In this document: positions 23,985-34,665 of the stretch, one piece after another | Layout: each line of letters opens with the position of its first letter | Position numbering within the stretch: the first letter of the stretch is position 1 | Assembly (NCBI GenBank): GCA_023653785.1 | Contig: JAMKCH010035896.1 | Location: 124,001-188,000, forward strand | Reading direction: 5' to 3' | DNA from: Ophioderma brevispina | Taxonomy: Eukaryota > Echinodermata > Ophiuroidea > Amphilepidida > Ophiodermatidae | Length of the DNA: 64,000 nt | Notes under the pieces: model-generated | Seen by the model: only the letters and a program-made list of their open reading frames with translations | The model's database searches: none | What the model was told of the DNA's origin: nothing | Program-made: the position numbers and the translations under genes

Positions 23985-25327
23985 TTAACACAAATCTGAT
24001 CTTTCTGTACGTTCCAGTGACTCAACCTTATCCATGAAAACGCGAGAGCGGGCCCACTGGCTGCCCCGCACGACACTCTGTCTTTGCCGGTGCGGAAAAT
24101 CCCCGGTTCCTATTTGCACTGATTGGGCTTTGACAGCAGAATCAGGTAGAGTGTTCCAATCACGAACAGTACGTGGGAAGGAAGAAGGAAGTTTGTGATA
24201 GTCGGCTGGTAGAATATGGAACATTGTAAGCCTGCGGTTTTTCGGTCTGGTGGGTGCCCTATGATTTTTGGAGGTCAGGGACTGTTTGCGTCGACAGCAA
24301 ACCAGGTTGTGGTGGATCTTATACATCATGTAAGTACTAGCATGTCTCTCCTGTCCTCAGGGTCGGCCACGAAAGTTGTTGCATCATGGCTTTAACACTA
24401 CTGGTTCTTCTGTGTTACTGAGCAATGAACTAGCCAGCACGTGTGGACTTTCTCAAACCTTTGTTGATAGGGACGTTGAAGGGGGTCCCGACTGGGCTGC
24501 TCTCTTCCAAGATGGGTCTGAAAAGTGACGTGTAAGGCGTGTTCTTAAACTGATGGATTTGATGTGACTTTACAACGAAGGAAGTTGAGCGTGTTATTTG
24601 CTTTAAGTAATGTTGTCAATTATGCTTGTTCCATATGAAAGTCTATTGTAATAGTAACTCTGATAGGTTACTTCCTGCTTACATGCCTCAGTTGGTGATC
24701 ATTGATGGTATAAGGATAATGGAAGATGTTTATTTTACGAGTGATGTTAATTATCTCGCATTTATCTGGGAGAAACTCCATCATCCAGGTCTTTTCTCAC
24801 TGTGAAAGGGTGTCCATGTCTTGTTGGAGGAGCTCGGCATCACCTTCACTATTTACTATAAGGGAAGATCACTAGGTGTCATCTGCGAAGAAGCTAGTGG
24901 TTGGATTTAATCTTCAGCAAATCATTGATATAGAATAGGAACAGGCATGGTCCCAGCAACAGATCCTTGTGGCACGCCAGAGTTGGCGGGTACGCTATCT
25001 TGAACAGGCAACGTCAACCACTACAGCCTGCGTCCTGTTCTTAAGGAATTCCTGGATCCATCGGTTAGCCTCACCGTCGATACCATATCCCACTGCAGCT
25101 TTATATAAACGGGGGGTTTTTTCTCAGATGGCCGACTTTGTCAAAGGCTTTTGAAAATATCTAAGAACACAGACAGCGGTTTGTAAGCCATTCGTGCATT
25201 GTGGTTCACGAGTCAGGGCGAATTCCAAAAGCTGAGTTTCGCATGATCTTTTGTTGCGAAAGCATGTTGGGCGGTTAAGAGGATGTTATGTTGGCTTGCG
25301 TGTGTTCATGATGTTAATACACATAGG
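23985..25327 (-). pseudogene. CR1/Jockey-like LINE reverse transcriptase, 3' half
   Basis: The minus strand encodes the palm-to-C-terminus of a non-LTR reverse transcriptase, broken by frameshifts and stops. In order: KRSCETQLLEFAL near 25240; motif A IFSKAFDKVGH at 25129-25160; a WIQEFLKNRTQAVVV block near 25030; a degraded QGS..GP segment near 24950; the catalytic FADDT at 24876-24890, intact; a connection region (TLNFLR, then RRTSSVKAMMQQL near 24390); and a C-terminal RDWNTLPDSAVKAQS in an uninterrupted 114-codon frame. The first half of the same element lies at 28505-29260, and the gap is filled by another LINE. CR1-, L2- and Jockey-group RTs all look like this, so the clade is left open. 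Not functional. Confidence 0.9.
25316..25327. repeat. Left target-site duplication of the inserted LINE
   Basis: AATACACATAGG here matches AATACATAGG at 28495-28504. Joining the flanks at this point restores the continuity of the interrupted minus-strand RT (MEHILC leading into the INIMN region). This fits target-primed insertion. Confidence 0.75.
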
Positions 25328-28300
25328 GGAGAAGTGAGAGAACCGTCTTGTGGTTCCCCTGTTAAAATGCGAAGCGAAGCAAAGTTGTTAAAACTGCGAA
25401 GCGTAGAAGGCGAAACAATCTCTACAACTCCAAACACGGTTTCTATGAAAATCATTTCTTAAGTAATACCAATATCATGACTAGACCCCAGCGCAGGCCT
25501 TTTTCTAGGTCTGCTGACTATAGCGTCATTGAATGTGGAGGGTTTTCCAGTGCAAAAAGTACCATCATTGCTGATTTGTGTACCACACTCTCCATTGCGA
25601 TGTCCTCTGTCTGCAGGTAACCCACAGAGGAATTTCAATAACCAACCGCCAAACCATACCGGGAATGGTCCTGCCACCGAGAGACAAACATTCACCAATA
25701 CGGCAGTGCATATTGTGAGAACAGCACGAAGTAGAAGAAACATCAATGTCTGATGATAATAACATTGAAGTCTTCACCATTGAGCTTAGCTCTGACATAG
25801 TTACATCAGTTTACAAACCTCCTTCAGTAGTAATTCGAGCACTATAACTCAACCCTGGGCATTCCACCAAACTCATTCTTCATGAGAACTTCAACAGCCA
25901 TAGTACCCAATGGGGCTACCATGAAACTAAACAAGGACGGACAAGCTGTAGAAGAATGGATAGACAGTCAAACATCTACGTCTCCTTCACGACTCTAGCT
26001 GCCGCCATCATTTCAAAGTGGCCGTTGGAAGATAGGTTACAACCCTGATCTAGCTATTGTTAGCAAAACATCTCTAACCTTTGTAGCAAGATTGTTCGGA
26101 ATCCTGTTCCATCAAACTCAAAAATCGACCAATCGGCTATCCAAGTAAATGCTGCAGTAAGACCAACAAGGCCTTTTAAGCGCCGCTTTAACAACAGGAA
26201 AGCAGACGGGCAAAGGTTCACTGATGACCTGGATCAGAAGGAAGAAGAGATTGCTCCAAAACCCCATAACTATGGACAAAAGGCCAAACACTGAGTGAAC
26301 AAGACTGCACGGAGATCATCCCAGAGCTTAGGACGGAATTTACCAGGAATTCCAAGGAATGGGCTAGAGAATATCAAGAGATATCACCTGTTTGAAAGGC
26401 TGATCCCTTTTCAGCTCAAACAACTACTAAAGGTGAGGAAGTTTCGGAAAGGATCTCCCAGAAAAGATCAAAACCTGGAACACTTTAATTGAATCCAGCG
26501 AATGAGCCATAACAGCAAGAAAGGCATGGTCTACCATCCGAAAGCCAGAGGGGATCAACAGAACCTCCACAGCAGCCAAAATAGCACAACCAACCAAGTT
26601 GACCACCAAACTGCTTTTAAATGGCAAGGTGCAGCAAGAGAAACCCAACGAAGATCAAACTAGACCATAAGAGGTTATAGTGGTGACCCTGGGTTCACTC
26701 GCCCTTCAACATGGGCGAATTGGAATCTGGTCTTGCTCAACTTCAACAGGAAAAGTCAGTAGGCCTTGCCAACACTCTACTAGCAACTAAAAAAATCTGG
26801 GACCAGTAGCAAAGGAATGCTTTTGAGACTCTACAATTGCTGCCTTATTTCCCACAGGTTCCCAAGATCGGAGGAAAGCACATGTTAGGCCTCCTAAAGC
26901 ATGGGAAAGAACCATCCAATCCCAAGGCTCAGACTATAATCACTCCTTAGCCATAACTACAAGCTCTTGTAAACGCCTCCTGCTGAACTGTATCGCACCT
27001 GTGATAGACCAGAACACCTCATAGCAGAACAAGCAGGTTTCGGCCAGGCAAATCAACAACAAGCCAAGTACTAACCTAACTCAACACATTGAGGATGGTT
27101 GCGAGAAGGGTATGGTAACCGGAAGCTGTGGTCGTCGACCTATCAGCAGCTTATATCACTGTTAATCACAGATGCCTACTCCATAAGATCCTGGAATTAC
27201 CAAGGACATCCGCTTGACTGAGCTTATCCGAGGATTTGCTGGCAAACAGGAGTTCTGTGTTCAGCTCAGGAGCCGAAGAAGAGCCGATGGCGTAGGCTCA
27301 AAGAAGGTATACCACAGGGAGTGTGCTTGCACCTCCCAACATTTATAACAACTACCAACCTAGGAGTGCAGGCACCGGTAGGGTTATTTATGCAGAACGA
27401 CTTGGAATAGCGCGAAAGATGCCGACTTCACAGTTGATGAAGAGAGACTCTCAAAGCTTGGATGAACTCACTCCGTATTATGAGGAAAAACACCTACGTG
27501 CAAATCCATCTAAGACACGGATGTGTCGCTTTACATCTACGCAACCGTGAACAGAAACGATCAGCTTAAAGTTACTGCGTCTGGAAAACTCCCCTGGAGC
27601 ATGTGAGAACCCTGTCTAACCTAGGAGTACCTTGAACCGCACTCTCTCTATAAGACCCACATCGCAAGAAGACGAAGAGTAAAGTAGTTCACGCAATAAC
27701 ATCTGAACCAAACTCACTGGCACAAGATGGGGTGCTCGCCCACTACCCTAAAGATCGACGGCCTTGCCCTGTGCTACTCATGTGCAGATGTGCAGAGTAT
27801 GCTTTATCTGTATGGGAAAGATAACCCATGCCAAGAAGCTTTGATCCAGAGGTTAAATGCCCTCATGCCGGCTTATAACAGGATGCTCCGTCCAACACCA
27901 ACGGACAACTTAAACATCCTAGCAGGAATTGCTCCACCAGGACATCCGTCGTAGCGTAGCGGCATGCAGAGCGTCGCTGCCAAGTATCTAATGTAAAACA
28001 CCCTATGTCTGGACAGGATACCGTTGCCAACGTCTTAAATCCAGAGAGAGGTTTCTTAAGCAATGTCAACCTCTTGAAAACAGTCTCTAAGGAGGTTAAG
28101 AGAGTCGCCTTGTGGAAAGAAAGACTTGCCATCAAACAATTATACTATATCGGTATTGAACTGGTGAGCATCTCCACCTGGAGTGGATTCCGCATGGGCT
28201 GAATGGCGACTGCCTAATAGATTGCGAGAACCAGAACTGGACGATCTAAGGTTTCCTTGCAGGAAGTGGGGGCTATCTGGAAGCAGTCAGGATATACTGT

Positions 28301-28494
28301 GGTGTGGAACAGCACCACAGACAATGGAACACTCTTGGTCTGCCCATGCTGGAGCAACAAAAAACAAAAAAAAAAAAAACCACAATTGCACAAACAGGAC
28401 CTTGCGGATTCAGTGAAGCAGCCAGAGTTGTACCATCTCTGGATGGATATATTTGAGAACCACATGTTTGGACACATAAGAAGAAGAGAAGAAG
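25328..28494 (+). mobile_element. Inserted LINE (Jockey/I/CR1-group), plus strand, nested
   Basis: A 3.17-kb plus-strand non-LTR retrotransposon sits inside the minus-strand LINE. It ends in a purine-rich AAGAAGAAG-type tail (28477-28494) followed by a target duplication. Its 5' 190 bp (25328-25520) precede the endonuclease and show no clear ORF1, so the copy is probably 5'-truncated. It inserted after the host LINE was already in place. Confidence 0.85.
25520..28455 (+). pseudogene. LINE endonuclease-reverse transcriptase ORF, decayed
   Basis: Read across frameshifts, this is a two-domain LINE ORF2. Endonuclease/phosphatase domain: NVEGF at 25527; DVLCLQ then VTHR at 25599-25628; VYKPPS near 25810; ENFNSHSTQWGY near 25881 (family GDFNSH..WGY); YNPDLAIVS near 26038. 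RT: SVGLANTLL near 26757; a FRPGKST-like segment near 27040; motif A VVDLSAAY near 27126; GSVLAPP near 27318; then YAERL near 27389 where YADDL is usual. Thumb and C-terminus follow (YYEEKHLRANPSKT, LALCYSC, LNILAGIAPP, SAWAEWR). A run of ten or more A interrupts the reading near 28367. The EN glutamate of the LQET box is Val, and the second YADD aspartate is lost. Nonfunctional by sequence. Confidence 0.88.
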
Positions 28495-28504
28495 AATACA
28501 TAGG
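28495..28504. repeat. Right target-site duplication of the inserted LINE
   Basis: AATACATAGG, the partner of 25316-25327, lies directly after the purine-rich tail. Confidence 0.75.
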
Positions 28505-29260
28505 ATATGTTCCATAAGTTTGGATGCGATACAAGTGAGGCTAATGGGCGATTATTCGCAGGATATATTTCTGGCCTTTTTTAAGGGGGAGTGACATTAG
28601 AGTGTTTCCAGTCAAGAGGCCACTTTCCCTTTGCTAAGGATTCCGGAAGATAGTGGTCAGGAGGTTGCGTAATATCAGCTCAGTTCCTTCAGGACTCTTG
28701 ATTGGATGTTATCGGGACCTGGAGCTTTACTAGGGTTTAGGTCCTTCAGAAAGCTTCAGTACACCAGGCATCCGTGATGTTAATAGGTGGCATGGCGGTC
28801 TCTAGTAGAAGGTGGAGTTCACAAAAGCTGTTTTCCTGTGTGAAGACTGAATGGGAACTGGCGATTTAGAGCCATAGCTTTTTCTTTGGCATTCAACAAT
28901 CAGCTTTCCACCAGGGGAGACACACCGTTGAAGTCAGCCTTTTTATGCTTTATGAAGGTCAAAACCTTTTCATACTACCATAAGGTGTTACAGTTGAATC
29001 TGGGGGGATGATACTCTCCAAAATATTTCCAGTAAGTCGTCTAAGGTCCCTTGAACACTCTTCTCAGTACTTGAAACGTCAAGGTGTCCCTCACTATTCC
29101 CAAATTAATCTCAAACTGGAAGTTAACTGATTCTTGTAGCAATTCCGGCCTTGTGAGATTAGTGGGCGTAATCTGGGGGCTGGTCCAGTACTATGGCCAA
29201 ATTATCCGAGACTCGGTCATAACCCACTATAGAGCATCTGTGCTGTGCGTTTTTGCGTTT
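28505..29260 (-). pseudogene. CR1/Jockey-like LINE, 5' half (EN end and RT start)
   Basis: On the minus strand, VSDNLAIVLDQ near 29200 fits the SDH..V close of a LINE endonuclease. A linker follows (KHKKADFNGVSPL, LLNAKEKAMALNRQFP near 28860). Then comes the RT start: LNPSKAPGPDNIQSRVLKE near 28700, SLAKGKVAS near 28620, and RPISLTCIASKLMEHIL just before the junction. These are the classical fingers motifs. The frame is broken several times. It joins 23985-25327 once the nested LINE is removed, giving one element of about 2.1 kb that lacks ORF1 and most of the endonuclease. Confidence 0.88.
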
Positions 29261-29261
29261 G

Positions 29262-29352
29262 TGAGTTTGGCGATTCGCTAACTAAAACTTATGATCACAT
29301 ATGTTGAAAATTGTGGTGCGATATGTTGTATTGGAGAGTTTTTTAATGGTAG
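29262..29352. repeat. Short fragment related to the 2.3-kb tandem unit
   Basis: GAGTTTGGCGATTCGCTAACTAAAA, ATGATCACATATGTT, GTGCGATATGTTGTATT and GGAGAGTTTT appear in the same order as at 11534-11660 and 13835-13945. The unit, or an element within it, is therefore dispersed and not only tandem. Confidence 0.6.
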
Positions 29353-30386
29353 GGGTGGAAATGAAAAAAATATGAATTCTACCTGCATAAAAACCCTATC
29401 GAATACAATTTGAAATCTGTTCATTTATTCAGGTGAGATAATAATCATGAAGAGGAAATTCTTGCTCTGCTAGCCGCAGAAGAGTATACTTGATATATCT
29501 TTGCAAAAAAAGTCAATCCAAGCTCATTTGAAATGATTTGCTGTTGAATGTTTTAAGTGGATGCATGTGTGGCCATAGATAACAGGTGTGAGCTCGATAT
29601 ATAGGATTGGTATTTTGGTAAAGATAGTAACTTTTTACAGCTCTTTTTTTCGAAGAAATAAGCATCGTGTGAAGGTCGGAGATAAGACTACAATGGATAG
29701 ACATTCAAATATCTGTACTGTGTCTAATCTAGGGTAAATTAAAGGATTTTTCAAGTCGGGGTGTGGTATTGTCTTTGTGACATTGCAACATGGTACACAT
29801 TTTGCTGCTGTGACCTCAATGCAAAGGAAAACGACTCAACAAAGACAAACATACAGTGAAAATTACGACAAGGAGTATGCCAATCGCGACGTCGTGTTGT
29901 GATGGTTGGCCAACAACCATCCTTTGCACGGGATGGAATTCTCAAGTAGAAAAGCTGAAAGCGGCAAGACGCATTTTTAAGAAAATATGAAAAGTCTTCA
30001 ATTTGCTCGCAAAATGAAGTTGGCAGCCATTGGAAGAATAGAGATATATTTTACCATAAAAATAACATACCCAAAGAAAGACTTCCAGTTAATTTGTAGG
30101 CTACTTTTAAGTTTGCCGTAATTTTATTCAACAGTAGTGCGTATTACAGGAATCTCATAGACTCAGTGAAACTCACGGTATAAATTTCTTGACACCATAA
30201 GAAATTTTATCCTTGTTCTTTTAAAGGTTATATATATAATATATATAGTTAAAAATCGAGAGAATCTTTTATTCTGTCGGCAGGTAATTCTAAATTATTT
30301 GATTATTTGTTCTCACATGTAGAGTAACCTGCACAGAAAGGATTCTTGAAAAAATAACGTCACGCAGAACAACAATAGGTAGCCTA
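29353..30386. other. No gene recognised
   Basis: AT-rich sequence with a short TATATA stretch near 30230. No supportable gene. Confidence 0.45.
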
Positions 30387-30892
30387 TACAGGGCGTATCA
30401 ATAAAAAAAACCTCTCCACAATTTTGTGGTCATTGTGTACAATTACTCAAAATTACCTAGAGCCATCTTAAAACCACCAAATCCCCTCTTCCAATGATAG
30501 GTAATGGATTCATTTGAGGTAATGGATGACCGATTAATCATTGTTTTGCCACAATGGGGACAAAGTCAGTTTGGGACAAGTTTCAATACCAAATTCCTTC
30601 TCACTTGCATGACTAAAGTGCGAAGAGAGGAAAATTAAATAGGATTTGTGTTAGCAGTTACTTGAAACTTGGTCCCAAGCTCACTTGTCCCACTGTGAAA
30701 AAAAATGATTACCCTCGCGGTACCCATGACCCGACACATGGAAAAATTACCTATCGTTGGAAAGACGGAGTATGTGGCCCCTTCTCCACAGCTTTAAGAT
30801 TCGGCATTATTATTCGTGATGTACCACTGTACACAATACCACAAAAATTCGGGAAAGCTTTTGCTGCGTTTTCAGTATTGATACGCCCTGTA
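30387..30892. mobile_element. Palindromic mariner-type MITE, 506 bp
   Basis: Ends TACAGGGCGTATCAAT and ATTGATACGCCCTGTA are exact complements with TA at both borders, as in Tc1/mariner elements. Symmetry continues inward: GTGGT.ATTGTGTAC pairs with GTACACAATACCAC, CTTCCAATGATAGGTAAT with ATTACCTATCGTTGGAA, and GGGACAAGTTTCA with its partner near 30660. The 87-codon frame at 30662-30925 lies inside one arm and is incidental. Non-autonomous. Confidence 0.85.
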
Positions 30893-31846
30893 CTACTGCA
30901 ACCGGAACGACCATTATTATGTTAAGTTCATTTCCCATTGTCAATTCCCAGCAAGATTCAGTCAGAATGTGTCGTAATATTGACTGTTTATATCAAGAAA
31001 TCGATATTTATGCACAATAAACTTGCAGATATCCCGTTAATACTGCGTAATCTTAGCACGCTGCCCGTTTATTTTAACTTTCATTTTTTTTTTTTTTGGC
31101 ATGAAGTACATTACCATGTTCAGGGCGAACGACTCGTTGATAGGTGTCGCTGTAAATATCAGATATCTTCATGATTTTGCCGACATACCATTCCTATTAT
31201 TGTCAACGCGGCTCTACGGATATGAAGTTATAATCTTAAACCAAGACGTTACCTATTGTAATCGATCCTTAGGGAAACAGCTATAATGTCAATAAATGTA
31301 AAGCTGGTTTAATGAAATTGCAGAAGCAGGCAGTAATGGTCCTGGAAGGTTTATCATTTTGTGTCTATTTGCAGAAGAAGAAAATTAAAAAAAGAATTAT
31401 TCAATTTTATAATAAAATGCGCGGTAGCATTGTGTGTTACAATTTAAGCCGACGGGCTGTACTAAGAGCAAGCCTGATTAAAATGTTGTATACAGGAGAA
31501 AATGCTGCAAAAATATGGTTTCAATATCAAGTGCGCGTATAAAGTTGTTTCGATGTTTTTTTTTTTTTATAATAATCTCATATGCACTGCGCTATGCTGG
31601 CACTTCTATCCAGGTTGGATTCATGTAAACTCGTGGGACTTGTCGAGCTCTCTAATTCCTTCGATTTATTTCTTTTAAGTCTAAGGTGATTGGAAATTAG
31701 TGACAAAACCTTTGGTATTTAAAAAACAATCCTTTCGATTAAAGACAAATCTTTAAATGGATTTTATTATAAACATTGAAACTCATTTAAAGTTTGGCAT
31801 TGTTAACTACTTAGTCTCCATGCAGACAATGATAATATTATTTTCT

Positions 31847-32149
31847 TTTCCTGGAGATGGCCAGCGCCAGCGCACACATACTGTTTGAAAAAACCATGTG
31901 CGCTTGGCGAAGCTCTCTTAATCCTTTACGATTTATTTTTAAGTCTAAGGTTGACGTGAAACTAGCGGAAAGCGATGGACACCTTTCGGACCTATAGATA
32001 ATATCTATCGCCTTTACCAACCCTGGGCTTGTGTTAGCAATTGTAAGGGCGCCGTCACTAGTAATACGGGAGGTTGCCGGTTCGAGTCCGGCCAAGCGCA
32101 ACATGGGTTTTTTTTTTTAAAAGTTGTGTGCGTGGCCATCTCCAGGAAA
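31847..32149 (+). mobile_element. tRNA-derived SINE-like element with inverted ends
   Basis: A polymerase III-type head lies near the right: a B box match GGTTCGAGTCC at 32079-32089 and an A-box-like TTAGCAATTGTAAGGG at 32034-32049. The anticodon-loop-like CTAGTAAT resembles tRNA-Thr. A T12 run follows at 32107. Unusually the unit is enclosed by TTTCCTGGAGATGGCCA at 31847-31863 and its exact complement at 32133-32149. AAGCTCTCTTAATCCTTTACG and following sequence near 31910 is a diverged direct repeat of 31645. The minus-strand 88-codon frame is antisense SINE, not a gene. Confidence 0.65.
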
Positions 32150-33080
32150 AAGTTAATAAATCTTCCACTCATTTTATTAAAGGTTTATTTTCAAAAGCAA
32201 AAGGACTTATTTTAAGTAAGACTTTACACAGATCAGATTACATTTTTTAAGTCCAAAAAACGGTTTTATCACTTAATTTCAGTCTCGTTAGCCTTAAAAA
32301 TAAGTCTAAGGATTAAGAGAGAGGGACTTCCCTAGAGCTTCACCGTACCTTCGGGTAGCAAAAAACCTTCTATGGCATTGACCTTTGATATATCCTAACC
32401 TCCTGGTAATAAAATCTGCTATGTGCATTACCTTCCCGACATCACAACCGTGTATATATTCGTTCAAAATTATTTACACTATATAAGAGCTGGATATCTT
32501 AGAAGTAGAAGAGAATCGAAAGGTATTAAAAAAACAAATCATATCAGAATGTCTACGACTTAGGATTTCGTGCATGCATACGAGGAGCAATTTAATTTGC
32601 GTAAGGCGTTTGGACATTGCGGTTCCAGATGTCCAATTAAAGTTCTGTGTTTTTTCGAAAGGTACAATGTTTACATAAGAGATGTTTCCCGCCCAAGTGA
32701 CGCTATTCTCGTTTGAAAACCATTAGATCGCGGTATAAACATATTTTTAAAAACATGAAAATTTACACACCAACATGTGGAAAACCAAAACAATTAACAC
32801 AGGAAGGAGAGTGATTGTTACCGCAGGGTTGAGGGGGACCTGATTTGGACCACGAAGCTATTGTCGAGCTTCGTCCATGATTTTACCCGAAGTGGAAACT
32901 AAGGAAAATGCATGAAGCCAAAAAATGTAGGCTTTGATGTAAAGGAGAACACACATACAAATGCAATACAAGCATAATAGCGAGGTTTAGATAGCAAACG
33001 CGAGGCCTTACTGTACGAGAAACGTAAATGTTTTGTGAGGATTCTTGAACAACAGAAATTAAACATTCAAGTACAATTAA

Positions 33081-33110
33081 CGCTACGCAAGCTACGCAAG
33101 GCTACGCCAA
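33081..33110. repeat. Short GCTACGCAAG tandem repeat
   Basis: Three near-identical copies of about ten bases (ACGCTACGCAAGCTACGCAAGG and a variant). Confidence 0.8.
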
Positions 33111-33262
33111 GGCGTAATAAATTTGCCTAGTCACCAATGTCAGACTCTCTAACCGTCATTTCAGAATAAATCCGTCTTTCACTGCAAAGACAATTTACCC
33201 AAACCGTGTAAACATTTTTTTCACATTTACCCTGCCCATTCATCAATCAAATCAATCCATAT

Positions 33263-33281
33263 GGGGGGGGGGGGGGGGGGG
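33263..33281. repeat. G19 homopolymer
   Basis: Nineteen consecutive G residues. This is unusual for AT-rich DNA, G-quadruplex prone, and a likely site of length error. Confidence 0.95.
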
Positions 33282-33539
33282 ATTTAGGAATACCGACTAC
33301 ACACAAATGCAATACAAACTATGTGGAGAGGTTGCGCGCGGAAATATAATTCGCACAAGCTATATAAGCGCACTTGTCTTCGACTCGTACAATATTTTCT
33401 AACTCATGCAATATACCCTTGTATAATAACAAAGCCATTCAATTATCATAGAACTTCGGTCTTTATCTAAACGATCAATTCTGATTGGTCCGCACAAATA
33501 GGCACGCATGATCACCTGGAGATAAGAGCAAATTAGTTG

Positions 33540-33665
33540 TTGAATGTTTGACGTGTTGTTGTGCGCCGAAACAACGGGTGGCGAAATACCCGGGTGCCGA
33601 AGCGCGAAGTTCCCTCCTCTCAGAACGCCCGAAGTACCCGGGATTCGGCAGCCAGAGTTGAAGGG
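33540..33665. other. CpG-rich islet, function unknown
   Basis: This stretch is distinctly GC- and CpG-rich against AT-rich surroundings (GTGCGCCGAAAC, ACCCGGGTGCCGAAGCGCG, GTACCCGGGATTCGG), with two CCCGGG sites. A 155-codon minus-strand frame (33399-33866) crosses it but has no recognisable domain. It could be a promoter-proximal region or part of an old GC-rich element; neither is demonstrated. Confidence 0.3.
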
Positions 33666-33991
33666 AAGTGGAAAGAACGTCGCTGTTTGTGTGTAGAGCA
33701 CGTGTGTTTTTAAACATTTTTTCCCGGATTTTATGGACCAATTCCTACAATGAAACTCATTAAAAAATCGGCTTTTGGTCATTTGGAACAAGATGTATGT
33801 AATAGTAGACGTAATAGGATCTTGTAACTGCCAAAAAAAGCACCCACATAGACCCTGCCAGACCATGATAACGTTCGTTTAGCAAGGTAGCGGAATTCGA
33901 GAAAACAATGTATACGCTATATGAATTGATATAAATATGGCTTCCATTGTAAGGGGCCCCTTTATTGATTAGCCGGTGGCATGTTTGCAAC

Positions 33992-34085
33992 ACGGGTTAG
34001 GTTGAGGGTTGGGGTTATACGGGGCCTATAGGACTAGGGTGAAGGATTAGGGTTAGGAATTAGGTTAGGGTTTGGTTATTAGGGT
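33992..34085. repeat. Degenerate TTAGGG-like interstitial repeat
   Basis: About 90 bp of GGTTAGG, GGGTTGGGGTTA, AGGATTAGGGTTAGGAATTAGG, TTAGGGTTTGG variants. Only two or three exact TTAGGG units remain. It resembles interstitial telomeric sequence or a GT-rich minisatellite. Confidence 0.6.
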
Positions 34086-34539
34086 CCGGTGCGATACAAA
34101 TATTGGGATTAGACCTATGTGCTTTTTTCTACTTGACAAATAGGGGTTATGTGCCTTGATTTTTATGATGGGTCAGGTTAATTATTGTCAGTAAACCAAG
34201 CACCTCTTCCTGCATATCATCAGTAAATCATCTGATTAAACCTAATTGATTGTGGGGGGATGGCCGCTGGGATGGCACTGAGTAGGTCTTCAATAGGCCT
34301 ATGTAACTTTACATGGGGCGCCCGCCCGTTGTAAATAATGAACGGGCACTAAAATTATTAGTTTCAAGCTAATCTTAGCACTGTCGTACGAGTTTGAGTC
34401 ACTGGATGCACCTATTCGTGTCATCCTGTGTCCGTACTGCCGATGACATAAGAACGCTGTAATAAGAGCCTCTTGCCAACTCTGGGGATAAAACCATTGT
34501 TTCGGCAAGTACACCTGCTGTTCGAATGGTATGACTAGG

Positions 34540-34665
34540 CCCGCATTTTCGTCATGAATAATTGCCGAAACGCCAGGCGTTTCGACAGATACCCTGCCGT
34601 ACGGCAAGGTCTCTGCCGAAAGACGGGCGTTTCGGCATAAGCCCGTATTTCGGCGCACAATTGTT
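34540..34665. repeat. CpG-rich CGTTTCGGCA palindrome cluster
   Basis: TGCCGAAACGCC followed by GGCGTTTCG (34562-34582), CCGTACGGC (34602-34610), then CTGCCGAAAG and GGGCGTTTCGGCA. The motif appears in both orientations and can pair in several ways. The 119-codon minus frame over it (34299-34658) merely repeats the motif in protein form at its start. Confidence 0.5.

Noticed and set aside
31838..32104. 88-codon minus-strand ORF beginning LRLAGLEPATSR
   Set aside because: This is the antisense translation of a tRNA-derived SINE promoter (GGTTCGAGTCC), a common false gene.
33399..33866. 155-codon minus-strand ORF over the CpG-rich islet
   Set aside because: No recognisable domain, the ends extend into AT-rich DNA, and the openness is explained by local GC content.
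34299..34658. 119-codon minus-strand ORF
   Set aside because: Starts inside a palindromic CpG motif array and repeats it at the protein level; no domain or splice support.
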